A stretch of 64,000 nt of DNA from an uncultured Alphaproteobacteria bacterium (GTDB taxonomy: Bacteria; Pseudomonadota; Alphaproteobacteria; RF32; CAG-239), in the NCBI GenBank assembly GCA_944392235.1, contig CALXVZ010000001.1, positions 145,059-209,058 on the forward strand. The letters are read 5' to 3'. Every line of letters begins with the position of its first letter. The first letter of the stretch is position 1. The notes below the pieces were generated by a model. The model was not told the DNA's origin. It did no database searches and saw only the letters and a list, made by a program, of their open reading frames with translations. A program made the translations under genes and the position numbers. Shown one piece after another: positions 24,388-32,264 of this stretch.

Positions 24388-24759
24388 TTAAAAGTTGTTT
24401 TTTGAAAGAATATTCTGCAATTGGCCTTTTATATAATCCTTAAATTCTGGATTTATACCCTTCTCTTGACTTTTTTTCTCTAAAATTTCAACTATGGCAT
24501 CTTGATATTTAGGTTTATTCATGGCAATTTTTGCCAAATACCACACACTCCCCTCAAACACTTGTTTTTCTTCACTCTCCAAGCCTTTTATCATGCTTTC
24601 GTATGTTGGAGAAAAACGTTTCTTAATTTCTGTATTATTTAAAATATATGATGCTTTTTGTATATTGCGCGCTTCTGCTGGAGTTATATCTCCCTCTTTA
24701 TGTCCAACTAAAAAGTCTTTTATTTTTTTAAACATTGATGAACTTAATCCCTCTGACAT
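24388..24759 (-). CDS. Small helical protein of unknown function
   Basis: I do not recognise this 123-residue protein. It is predicted to be all-helical with no signal peptide. The middle part (ILNNTEIKKRFSPTYESMIKGL and VWYLAKIAMNKPKYQDAIVEIL) looks like a HEAT-like or TPR-like helical pair. GGGAGAAGG lies just before the ATG, which makes the gene credible. It is upstream of the cold-shock gene on the same strand, but that gene has its own promoter in the gap. Confidence 0.65.
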   Translation of the reverse strand: MSEGLSSSMFKKIKDFLVGHKEGDITPAEARNIQKASYILNNTEIKKRFSPTYESMIKGLESEEKQVFEGSVWYLAKIAMNKPKYQDAIVEILEKKSQEKGINPEFKDYIKGQLQNILSKNNF

Positions 24760-24855
24760 TACCTTCTCCCTTTTCTTTTACTTATTGATTGATATAAAAT
24801 AAGCTGACTTTTTTCTTTTTGCAATTACTTTTTCTGTTGAATATATCAAAAACTA

Positions 24856-24884
24856 TTGACTCTTTTCCTTATTTGTTTTATCTA
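24856..24884 (+). promoter_or_regulatory. Promoter of tRNA-Gln
   Basis: TTGACT (24856-24861) and TATCTA (24879-24884) lie 17 bases apart. The tRNA starts 16 bases after the -10 element. Confidence 0.65.
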
Positions 24885-24899
24885 CACTCTTCGTTAGAT

Positions 24900-24973
24900 T
24901 GCTTCATCGTCTAATGGTAGGACAGCGGACTCTGACTCCGTTAATCTTGGTTCGAATCCAGGTGAAGCAGCCA
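24900..24973 (+). tRNA. tRNA-Gln (CTG)
   Basis: The cloverleaf is complete. The acceptor strands TGCTTCA and TGAAGCA pair over 7 bp, followed by discriminator G and an encoded CCA. The anticodon stem GCGGA / TCCGT encloses the loop CTCTGAC with anticodon CTG. The T arm has GGTTCGAATCC. The anticodon reads CAG, glutamine. Confidence 0.96.
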
Positions 24974-24985
24974 TCTTTTTCATTG

Positions 24986-25008
24986 GTCGCTTTTTAGCGG
25001 CTTTTTTT
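24986..25008 (+). terminator. Terminator of tRNA-Gln
   Basis: GTCGCT and AGCGGC pair through 6 bp (one G-T pair) around a T-rich loop and are followed by seven T residues, 13 bases after the tRNA. Confidence 0.75.
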
Positions 25009-25080
25009 ATTTGACTTTTTTTGTATCTAATCTATGCTCTTTCTATGATTTTATATTATTTAACTTAAAATTTTTATATT

Positions 25081-25827
25081 ATGATGCTTTCTAAAATTAC
25101 TTTAGCTGGAGCTGATGAAACTACTGATATTAAATCTTTAGTTGCTCTTTGTAAGAATTTCAAATTGTCTGAAATTGCAATTCATGTATCTGAGAAAAAT
25201 GCTACCTTTAATACTGATGCTTACTGGTGGTTGCGCGAGTTCTTTCTTTTAGATTTATATGGAAAAGATTGCTGTGTAGCCCTGCATATTAATGATATAT
25301 GGGCTGAAAACTTCTCTAATGGAGATATTTCTCCTGAATTGGAAACTTTTTTAAGTATGCAATATCATGATGAAACTCCTTTTATTAAGAGAGTGCAACT
25401 TAACTTCCAAACATTCTCGAAATCTAAATTGCAAACTCTCGTAAATGTTATTCAGAGATTTCCAGATATTCGTTTTGTGTTTTCTTACAATGAAGCTTCT
25501 AAAGAGTTTATTCAGAAACTTTATGCTACTGGCGCAACATTTGATTGCCTATTTAATGCTTCTTTCGGAAAAGGTATTCTTCCCGAAAAACGACCATCGC
25601 CGATGATTGATACTATTTATCATGGCTATGCTGGAGGGTTGTCGCCGGAAAACGTTACTTCCGAGTTGGATAAAATAAAACAACAACTCACACCCACTGC
25701 TTCTTTTTATATTGATGCAAAGTCTAATCTACAAGATGATGATGGACACTTCTCAATTGATAAAAGTATTCTCTTTCTGAAAAAAGCTACAACATGGGCT
25801 CATCAAAATTCTGTTGCAACTATCTAA
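25081..25827 (+). CDS. TrpF-like TIM-barrel protein without the catalytic Cys
   Basis: The 248-residue protein resembles phosphoribosylanthranilate isomerase (TrpF) in its C-terminal part, most clearly HGYAGGLSPENV near residue 180, the phosphate-binding loop of that family, and a terminal SIDKSILFLKKA helix. The N terminus ITLAGADETTDI aligns with the usual KICG(I/L)T but lacks the catalytic Cys. No tryptophan genes are nearby. It is therefore probably a TIM-barrel relative with another role or no isomerase activity. No obvious ribosome binding site precedes the tandem ATGs. A terminator follows, so the gene is monocistronic. Confidence 0.6.
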   Translation: MMLSKITLAGADETTDIKSLVALCKNFKLSEIAIHVSEKNATFNTDAYWWLREFFLLDLYGKDCCVALHINDIWAENFSNGDISPELETFLSMQYHDETPFIKRVQLNFQTFSKSKLQTLVNVIQRFPDIRFVFSYNEASKEFIQKLYATGATFDCLFNASFGKGILPEKRPSPMIDTIYHGYAGGLSPENVTSELDKIKQQLTPTASFYIDAKSNLQDDDGHFSIDKSILFLKKATTWAHQNSVATI

Positions 25828-25833
25828 ATTTTT

Positions 25834-25866
25834 CCCATCTACTCAAATGTGGATGGGACTTTTTTT
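25834..25866 (+). terminator. Intrinsic terminator of the TrpF-like gene
   Basis: CCCATCTAC and GTGGATGGG pair through 9 bp (one G-T pair) around TCAAAT and are followed by a T run that overlaps the end of the convergent mutY gene. Confidence 0.75.
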
Positions 25867-26878
25867 ATATTTTTTTGATGACTTTTTTCATTAAAGTTGA
25901 AAATGGATAATTCTTAAATTCTTCCTTTGACACAAAGAAACCATCCACTGATAATGGCTTATTGCTTTTCTTTTTATATATTTGCAATGTTAATTTAAAA
26001 TGAGTAAATATATGCACTACTTGTTGATGACTATTCTCCGAATCTTTATATAATTCTCCATTATCTATCCATGGGAACTCATATAATCCTGATAGCAGCC
26101 CTTTTTCTGTGCGTTTTCTTATAAGATATTCCCCCTTGTCATTCTCTATCAAGTAGACACTGCCTATTTTTTCTTGTTTATTTAGTTTGCGTCTTTGTGG
26201 TATTTGTTCAACGTCTGCTAAATTTTTTGATTGGCAATATTCTTGTAATGGGCAAACTAAGCATTGTGGATTTTTAGGTGTGCAAACGATTGCCCCTAAA
26301 TCCATAATCGCTGATGCATAATCCGCCGGATGTTCTCTACTTGTTAGCTCTTCAGCTTTCTCCTTAATCGTCTCTTTTATTTCATCAAGCGGATTTGTTA
26401 AATGATACAACCTACTGATTATCCTCATTACATTTCCATCGATTACAGCTTCCGGCTTATTAAATGCCAATGCTAAAAAACTCGCAACCGTATATCCCCC
26501 TATTCCTTTTAACTTTAATACTTCTTCTCTGTTTTTTGGGAAAATTCCATCATAATTTTTTACAATCATCTGTGCTGTCGCATGAAGAGATTTGGCTCTT
26601 GCATAATACCCCAAACCTTGCCACATTGCATATACTTCTTCTTGCGTAGCCATTGCTAAATCTTCAATGGTTGGAAATCGTTCCATAAAACGCTTAAAAT
26701 ATGGTATAACGGTTTTAACAGTTGTTTGCTGAAGCATAAATTCTGACACCAAAATCACATATGGATTAGGATGAGCACCACCTTTTACTCGCCACGGTAA
26801 ATCTCTCCCATTTTTTTGGTACCATGTTAAAAGTTTTTCTGATATTTTTTGCGAAACTTCTGACATTTTCTTTCTCAT
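25865..26878 (-). CDS. mutY: A/G-specific adenine glycosylase MutY
   Basis: MutY removes adenine mispaired with 8-oxoguanine. The 337-residue protein has the helix-hairpin-helix glycosylase core: LPWR, FMLQQTTVKTVIPYF with the preceding catalytic Glu, GIGGYTVASFLALAFN, and the catalytic Asp in AVIDGNVMRI. The [4Fe-4S] ligands follow (C-x6-C-x2-C-x5-C in CTPKNPQCLVCPLQEYC), then a C-terminal NUDIX-like domain that reads 8-oxoG. I use ATG 26878 because GGAGG lies 10 bases upstream; an in-frame ATG at 26866 is much further from it. That GGAGG is also the 3' arm of the tRNA-Leu terminator hairpin, so translation may depend on hairpin opening. Confidence 0.96.
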   Translation of the reverse strand: MRKKMSEVSQKISEKLLTWYQKNGRDLPWRVKGGAHPNPYVILVSEFMLQQTTVKTVIPYFKRFMERFPTIEDLAMATQEEVYAMWQGLGYYARAKSLHATAQMIVKNYDGIFPKNREEVLKLKGIGGYTVASFLALAFNKPEAVIDGNVMRIISRLYHLTNPLDEIKETIKEKAEELTSREHPADYASAIMDLGAIVCTPKNPQCLVCPLQEYCQSKNLADVEQIPQRRKLNKQEKIGSVYLIENDKGEYLIRKRTEKGLLSGLYEFPWIDNGELYKDSENSHQQVVHIFTHFKLTLQIYKKKSNKPLSVDGFFVSKEEFKNYPFSTLMKKVIKKI

Positions 26879-26880
26879 AT

Positions 26881-26902
26881 AAAAAAATCCTCCTTGCGGA
26901 GG
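26881..26902 (-). terminator. tRNA-Leu terminator that contains the mutY ribosome binding site
   Basis: On the minus strand CCTCC, loop GCAA and GGAGG are followed by A and seven T residues. The 3' arm GGAGG is the only good Shine-Dalgarno sequence for mutY, whose ATG lies 10 bases further on. Terminator and ribosome binding site therefore overlap. Confidence 0.75.
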
Positions 26903-26909
26903 GTTTTAT

Positions 26910-26995
26910 TGGTGCTCTGGAGAAGACTTGAACTTCCACTGCCTGAGGCAACATGCACCTGAAGCATGCGCGTCTACCAATTTCGCCACCAGAGC
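26910..26995 (-). tRNA. tRNA-Leu (CAG)
   Basis: Read on the minus strand, GCTCTGG and CCAGAGC form the acceptor stem, followed by A and an encoded CCA. The D arm contains AATTGGTAGACGCG. The anticodon stem CATGC / GCATG holds the loop TTCAGGT with anticodon CAG. A long variable arm (TGCCTCAGGCA) marks a class II tRNA, and the T arm has GTTCAAGTC. Length is 86 bases. Confidence 0.95.
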
Positions 26996-27005
26996 AACGC
27001 CTTTT

Positions 27006-27034
27006 TTATTACTTTCTTTTTTTAGATTAGTCAA
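27006..27034 (-). promoter_or_regulatory. Promoter of tRNA-Leu (and possibly mutY)
   Basis: On the minus strand TTGACT (27034-27029) and TAATAA (27011-27006) lie 17 bases apart, about 11 bases before the tRNA. Confidence 0.6.
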
Positions 27035-27047
27035 TACTTTTTATTTC

Positions 27048-27857
27048 TTAAAAAATATTATACGCATCAATTAATAGCGCTACACCTAGTATTATTCGGT
27101 ATATAACAAATGGTAAATATGTTGCATATCTTAACCACTGCATCATTAAAAATATTGCTAAAAAGGAAAATATAAAGCTACCTCCTATTGCTTGATATGC
27201 CATTACTATTTGGCTCATCTCACCACCTTTATATATTTCATACATCGCTAATAATCCGGCTGCTAATATTGCAGGAACAGATAATAACATTGAAAATTTT
27301 GCAACCTCGCTACGATTATATCCTAAAAATCTTCCTACTGTTATGGTTACCCCTGAGCGACTTGTCCCAGGTAAAAAAGCTAAGCATTGAGCAAAACCTA
27401 TCCATAATGCATCACTTAACTTCATCTCATTTAAAGTTTTTGCTGTGCTAAATTTTTTATCGGCATACCACAAAATAATTGAATATATTATCAGCATCCA
27501 GCCAATTAACTTTGTGCTTCTTGTCCAATCCATCCCTATATATTTTAATGTTCCACCGATTACAATTGCCGGAATTGTCGCAAAAACGATATAATATGCT
27601 AATCTTACTCCGCTAATATTGAAATTTGGTAGGAATTTCTCTTTTACCAAATCCACTAACATTTCTTTGATGGTTCTCCAGAAATACAATACCACCGCTA
27701 CTAGGGAGCCAATATGTAAGGCTATATCAATTACTTGTCCTTGATCAGCAAAAGACATATATTTTGAAAATAGTATTAAGTGACCAGATGAACTGACCGG
27801 TAAAAATTCTGTTAACCCCTGAATTACTGACAACCAAAATATTTGCATATCTATCAT
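27048..27857 (-). CDS. uppP: Undecaprenyl-diphosphate phosphatase UppP (BacA)
   Basis: UppP recycles the undecaprenyl carrier of peptidoglycan synthesis by dephosphorylating its diphosphate. The start at ATG 27857 (MIDMQIFW) follows AGAGAGGA by 4 bases; an upstream in-frame start at 27881 lacks a ribosome binding site. The 269-residue polytopic protein has both family signatures, QGLTEFLPVSSSGHL near residue 13 and FLPGTSRSGVTITVGRFLG near 163, which form the active site. About eight membrane helices are visible. High activity of this protein gives bacitracin tolerance in other bacteria. It lies 18 bases after xseA's end on the same strand. Confidence 0.97.
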   Translation of the reverse strand: MIDMQIFWLSVIQGLTEFLPVSSSGHLILFSKYMSFADQGQVIDIALHIGSLVAVVLYFWRTIKEMLVDLVKEKFLPNFNISGVRLAYYIVFATIPAIVIGGTLKYIGMDWTRSTKLIGWMLIIYSIILWYADKKFSTAKTLNEMKLSDALWIGFAQCLAFLPGTSRSGVTITVGRFLGYNRSEVAKFSMLLSVPAILAAGLLAMYEIYKGGEMSQIVMAYQAIGGSFIFSFLAIFLMMQWLRYATYLPFVIYRIILGVALLIDAYNIF

Positions 27858-27899
27858 TTTATCCTCTCTTTGTTTATTCACAAGTATAGGGGGGATTTT

Positions 27900-29324
27900 T
27901 TAAAAATCAAATAACGTTTCTTGTTTATTATCTTCCTTTGTTGACTGTTTTTTCTTTTTTATTGATTTAACTACATTATTTGGTGTTTCTTTTTCTGTTA
28001 ACAGTGTTGTTTGTGGATAGCTTTTAATTTCACCATCGGCAAAACGTATCGTTAATTCTTTTTCTTGTTCTGCAGTTGTTTTACCGTATATTGTTTGACC
28101 TTCTGCTCCTTTTATCCATGCAAAACCTCTTCTCAAAACAGATTCAACAGAAACGCCTTCTAGTCGATGTCCTAAACCTTCTAATCTTTCACTATATTTT
28201 TCTACCATCGTTTTTATGTATACCGGCTTAATTTCTGTTAGTGCCAAAGCATTCTTCTTTTGAGTTAAAACATTTTTTACGGCTATTACCAATCTCTCCC
28301 AACGATAATCTAATTTTTGTGCACTCTCATTTAGAATTTGTTGCAGATTTGGAATTCCTCGACTTAATCCCTCTATCTTATTTTTATATTCCTCTAAACT
28401 ACGACGCATTGCGTTTCGCATTCTGTTTTCTAGTATATTCATGCTTACAACCAGCTCACTCTTTACAGGAACGGCAAATTCTGCAGCACCAGTTGGTGTT
28501 GGAGCTCTTTTATCTGACACATAATCTATCAGCATTGTATCTGTTTCGTGTCCTACTGCTGAAATTATTGGTATTTCCGAATCATAAACAGCTCTTATCA
28601 CAATCTCTTCATTGAATGGCCATAAATCTTCCAGACTTCCTCCGCCTCTTGCCACTATTATAACATCCGGTCGTCTTATATTTCCGCCTTTGGGTAGAGC
28701 ATTAAAACCTTTTATTGCGGCTGCAACCCTTTCTGCTGCTCCCTCTCCTTGCACTGGTGTTGGCCAGAGCAATATATAGCTTGGGAATCTGTCTCTTATG
28801 CGATGAATAATATCCCTTATCACAGCTCCGGATGCACTGGAAACGACACCGATTGTTTCCGGTAAAAAAGGAATCGCTTTTTTATGACTTGCATCAAAAA
28901 GCCCTTCTTTTATAAACTGTTGTTTCCGCTCTTCTAATAGTTTCAGTAAAGCTCCTTGTCCTGCCGGCTCTAAGCTTTCTATTACTAATTGATATGATGA
29001 TTTTCCAGAAAATGTTGTAATCTTTCCTGTTGCTATAACTTCCAAACCATCTTCTATCTTAACTTTTAATGATGATGCCACTCCTCGCCAACATACCGCA
29101 GATAAAACCGCTCCATCATCTTTTAATGACAAATACCAATGTCCGGAATCCGCTCTCTTTGCTCCAAAGATTTCTCCTCTTACCAAAACGTGGTTAAATG
29201 TCCCTTCAACATATCTCTTTATTTCATTAGAGAGTTCTGTAACCGTTTTCGCTTGAGGTTCTTGGGCTTTTGATTGCACCGTTGTTTTTTCTTCTGCATC
29301 AAAATCAAAACTTAAATCCATCAT
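27900..29324 (-). CDS. xseA: Exodeoxyribonuclease VII large subunit
   Basis: The 474-residue protein has an N-terminal OB fold (NHVLVRGEIFGAKRADSGHWYLSLKD near 40-65). The catalytic region follows with VVSSASGAVIRDIIHRIRDRFP, RGGGSLEDLWPFNEE and GHETDTMLIDYVSDKRAPTPTGAAE, then a coiled-coil middle and a C-terminal domain ending in a Lys-rich tail. It degrades single-stranded DNA together with XseB, which is not in the window. Its start overlaps the ftsY stop as ATGA, so the two are translationally coupled. Confidence 0.97.
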   Translation of the reverse strand: MMDLSFDFDAEEKTTVQSKAQEPQAKTVTELSNEIKRYVEGTFNHVLVRGEIFGAKRADSGHWYLSLKDDGAVLSAVCWRGVASSLKVKIEDGLEVIATGKITTFSGKSSYQLVIESLEPAGQGALLKLLEERKQQFIKEGLFDASHKKAIPFLPETIGVVSSASGAVIRDIIHRIRDRFPSYILLWPTPVQGEGAAERVAAAIKGFNALPKGGNIRRPDVIIVARGGGSLEDLWPFNEEIVIRAVYDSEIPIISAVGHETDTMLIDYVSDKRAPTPTGAAEFAVPVKSELVVSMNILENRMRNAMRRSLEEYKNKIEGLSRGIPNLQQILNESAQKLDYRWERLVIAVKNVLTQKKNALALTEIKPVYIKTMVEKYSERLEGLGHRLEGVSVESVLRRGFAWIKGAEGQTIYGKTTAEQEKELTIRFADGEIKSYPQTTLLTEKETPNNVVKSIKKKKQSTKEDNKQETLFDF

Positions 29325-30235
29325 AAATCTAATAATCCTTTTGCAAATTCTTCTGCATTAAATACATCCATATCATCTACCTGTTCCCCAATGCCTACAA
29401 AATACACCGGTATTCCTGTTTCTGATGCTATGGCGACCAAAATTCCTCCTCTTGATGAACCATCTAATTTTGTAACAATAATTCCGTTCACTTCTACTAA
29501 TTCTTTAAATGTCTTTACTTGATCAAGACCATTTTGTCCTGTCGTGGCATCTATGGTTATTAATGTTTTATGCGGAGCTTCCGGTATCACTTTTTTGATA
29601 ACACGAACAATTTTTTGTAACTCTTCCATTAATCCTTTTTTATTTTGCAAACGTCCCGCTGTATCTATAAATACTACATCATCTCCTTTTTTGATAGCTT
29701 CCTTCAATCCATCATAGCACAGACCTGCACTATCGCAACCGGCTTCTCCGGAATATACGCGTAAATTGTTTCTTTCTCCCCAGATTTCCAACTGCTCTAC
29801 TGCTGCAGCCCTAAATGTATCTCCTGCTATAAATGATACTTGATAACCTTTTTGTGTTAATTTTTTTCCTAATTTTCCTATTGTTGTTGTTTTACCGGCA
29901 CCGTTTACTCCTACCATTAATACCACAAATGGTTTTTGTGTTGTATCTATTATAAAATCCTGCTCCGACTTCTTCAATATTTCTGCAATATCTTTACATA
30001 ATTCTTGCTTTATACTTTTGATATCACTTCCTTTAGTGAACTTTTTAGAACTGAAATTATCCACTATTTCTGTAGATGCTTTTACGCCAACATCGGCACT
30101 ATACAGCAATTCTTCCAAATCTGTTATCACATCTTCTGATAAACTTTCTTTTGTAAAAATATCGCTTAATCCCTGACTTAGATTTTTTGATGTCTTTTTT
30201 AGTCCTAAGCCTAATTTTTGAAAAAAATTACTCAT
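29321..30235 (-). CDS. ftsY: Signal recognition particle receptor FtsY
   Basis: I place the start at ATG 30235, which overlaps the mtaB stop as ATGA; the longer open frame upstream is antisense-free coding sequence of mtaB in another frame. The 304-residue protein has the four-helix N domain followed by the SRP GTPase G domain: GVNGAGKTTTIGKLG, DTFRAAAVEQL, DTAGRLQNK and TKLDGSSRGGILVAIA. The long acidic A domain of E. coli FtsY is missing, as in many alphaproteobacteria. It receives ribosome-nascent chain complexes at the inner membrane. The mtaB-ftsY-xseA genes form one tightly overlapping operon. Confidence 0.97.
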   Translation of the reverse strand: MSNFFQKLGLGLKKTSKNLSQGLSDIFTKESLSEDVITDLEELLYSADVGVKASTEIVDNFSSKKFTKGSDIKSIKQELCKDIAEILKKSEQDFIIDTTQKPFVVLMVGVNGAGKTTTIGKLGKKLTQKGYQVSFIAGDTFRAAAVEQLEIWGERNNLRVYSGEAGCDSAGLCYDGLKEAIKKGDDVVFIDTAGRLQNKKGLMEELQKIVRVIKKVIPEAPHKTLITIDATTGQNGLDQVKTFKELVEVNGIIVTKLDGSSRGGILVAIASETGIPVYFVGIGEQVDDMDVFNAEEFAKGLLDL

Positions 30236-31266
30236 TCTTCCTCCTTTCTTAAGTTTCTTAATTGTTCCGCTCTTTTTCTTCTTATATTTACAGGAATTTG
30301 CGGCATTCTTGCTGCTGGTGTCCCTGGGCGCTCCGAATACGGAAACACGTGTAACTTTTCTATATCGGCTTCTTCTACTAATTTTAATGTATTGGCAAAA
30401 TTTTCTTCCGTTTCTGTTGGAAATCCGCAAATAAAATCAGCTCCAAATATACTATCTGCTCTCACTTCTTTTAACTTTTTGCACAATCTTATCACATCTT
30501 CTCGGCTATGGCGTCTGCCCATTCTTTTTAATATCAGATTATCGCCTGACTGAACGGAAAAATGAAAATATGGATGAATGTTAGAGTATTTTTCTACTAA
30601 TCCAATAAATCTTTCATCTATTGCCGCCGGATCCAATGAACCGAATTGTAATGATGGCAATTCTGGGAATTCTTGCAATATATCCTCTACCAACTCACTG
30701 AAACTTGGTTTATATGAGCAAGCATCTATCCCTGTTAGGCAAATTTCCTTAAATCCCTCATCCAATAATATGCGAATTTGCTCCATTATCTTTTCTTTTT
30801 TGACTGAGCGATTTGCTCCTCTGGCGTATGGAACTATGCAATAGGTGCATCTGTGATTACACCCTTGTTGTATTTCTACAAAAGCTCTTTCGCGGCCTTC
30901 AAACCCCGTTATCATATAGGCATCATAGCCGGAAAATGAAAATATATCCCCCACTATCTTCTTTTCTTTTGATAATAAATACTTCTCTATTTCCGTCTTT
31001 TCCTTATTACCCAATACCAAATCTACCTCAGGCATTGTTGCAAATCGTTCTGCACTAACCTGTGCCGCACACCCTGTTACGATTATTTTTGAGTTTGGGT
31101 TCTCTTTTTTCATTTTTCTTATCATTTGGCGACACTGTCTCTCAGCTTCTGCTGTCACTGCACAGCTATTTATGATAACAACGTTATCATAGTTTTTCAA
31201 TTTTTCCTTAAATATTTCGCTTTCATAACTATTTATGCGGCAACCAAATGTAATTACTTTTACCAT
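30232..31266 (-). CDS. mtaB: MtaB-type tRNA methylthiotransferase, lacking the TRAM domain
   Basis: MtaB adds a methylthio group to the t6A base at position 37 of tRNA. The N-terminal UPF0004 domain carries its three cluster Cys in TFGCRINSYESE, NSCAVTAEAE and VTGCAAQ. The radical SAM domain shows GCNHRCTYCIVPYARGANRS with the C-x3-C-x2-C motif. The protein stops at 344 residues (ending NLRKEEE), whereas usual members of about 410-430 residues continue into a TRAM RNA-binding domain. No frameshifted remainder exists, since ftsY starts within the stop codon. GCRINSYE and the fine motif pattern favour MtaB over MiaB or RimO. Confidence 0.9.
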   Translation of the reverse strand: MVKVITFGCRINSYESEIFKEKLKNYDNVVIINSCAVTAEAERQCRQMIRKMKKENPNSKIIVTGCAAQVSAERFATMPEVDLVLGNKEKTEIEKYLLSKEKKIVGDIFSFSGYDAYMITGFEGRERAFVEIQQGCNHRCTYCIVPYARGANRSVKKEKIMEQIRILLDEGFKEICLTGIDACSYKPSFSELVEDILQEFPELPSLQFGSLDPAAIDERFIGLVEKYSNIHPYFHFSVQSGDNLILKRMGRRHSREDVIRLCKKLKEVRADSIFGADFICGFPTETEENFANTLKLVEEADIEKLHVFPYSERPGTPAARMPQIPVNIRRKRAEQLRNLRKEEE

Positions 31267-31296
31267 CTTTTATTATCCTTTTTCTATATTGCTCGG

Positions 31297-31325
31297 ATAA
31301 TAGCTGCTATTTCTCATTTCTGCAA
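31297..31325 (-). promoter_or_regulatory. Promoter of the mtaB-ftsY-xseA operon
   Basis: On the minus strand TTGCAG (31325-31320) and TATTAT (31302-31297) lie 17 bases apart, about 30 bases before mtaB. Confidence 0.6.
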
Positions 31326-31331
31326 GTTAAT

Positions 31332-32264
31332 TTAATTCTCTTGCTGATATTTTGTCGGTATTTCTCTCATATAATTATACCAAAGCTCTTTTAAATATGG
31401 TTGTTTGAACCATTGGGTCCATGGCTTATGCCCTGCAAAATGAAGTATTACTGCCTGTTTATACACATCTTCTGATTTCTCTGATACTGGTTCTTTGTAA
31501 AACTTACTTAAAAATTTAGCATCCTTTTCTTCAAAAAACACACTATTACAGTTATAGAGATAAGATATTAATATTACATACTTCCCAAAAACTGAATTTA
31601 ATACATCTTGATCTCCAAATACGTCTTGATGTGTATTAAAATAAATTCTTGCTCGACTGATTATATCATCTTTGCGAATTTTTTCTAAATTTAATAGCAT
31701 AACTCCGCTATTAAAATAAAAATCTCTTCCTGACATTTTTATTCCTGATACATAATCCGGATATTGATACATCATTCCATCTTTTGACGCTGCAGCGTAA
31801 TTTTCTGTTATATCTGTTTGATATAGATCCGTTAAATCTTTTTGTATCAATGTATCTGCATCAATGTATAATGCTTTTTTTAAATGAGGAACATACTCTG
31901 CTATGAATAATTTTTGCAGAGATACTTTATAATCTTCAAAACGCCCAAGATGTTTCTCATCTAGCTTTTGTTCTCTGCTTTGATATATCTCTATCTTCAC
32001 ATTATCTTGTTCCATTTCTTTCAAACTTTTTATTGCTTCTTCATCTAGTTTTTCTCCGATAATGTGTACCTTATATTTACTTTCCGGGGATTTATTTTTT
32101 ATTGCGGAATGAAGTGATACCATCATGTATGGAAGATATTTCATATCTGACATATAGATTATATTTATACTATTATCTCTTAGTAGGCTTATCCACCCGA
32201 TCAAGCACAGTAATATTAGTGTGCTAATGCCTTTAAATATATTTTTTTTCAACCGCTCTGTCAT
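31332..32264 (-). CDS. GT8-family glycosyltransferase with N-terminal membrane anchor
   Basis: The 310-residue protein has an N-terminal membrane segment (about 10-28) and a GT8 catalytic domain. The metal-binding D-x-D lies in ALYIDADTLIQKDLTDLY near residue 136. YFNSGVMLLNLEKIR, GDQDVLNSVFGK and the C-terminal ILHFAGHKPW are the other GT8 landmarks. GT8 enzymes are retaining transferases that use UDP-glucose or UDP-galactose, for example in lipopolysaccharide core synthesis. The anchored topology suggests action at the membrane face. Its start overlaps the end of a paralogous gene by 4 bases (ATGA). Confidence 0.92.
   Translation of the reverse strand: MTERLKKNIFKGISTLILLCLIGWISLLRDNSINIIYMSDMKYLPYMMVSLHSAIKNKSPESKYKVHIIGEKLDEEAIKSLKEMEQDNVKIEIYQSREQKLDEKHLGRFEDYKVSLQKLFIAEYVPHLKKALYIDADTLIQKDLTDLYQTDITENYAAASKDGMMYQYPDYVSGIKMSGRDFYFNSGVMLLNLEKIRKDDIISRARIYFNTHQDVFGDQDVLNSVFGKYVILISYLYNCNSVFFEEKDAKFLSKFYKEPVSEKSEDVYKQAVILHFAGHKPWTQWFKQPYLKELWYNYMREIPTKYQQEN

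Noticed and set aside
30236..30430. A 65-codon in-frame extension upstream of ftsY
   Set aside because: It overlaps the mtaB coding sequence in another frame and its composition is unlike FtsY. The ATG at 30235 forms the usual ATGA overlap and begins the conserved N domain.
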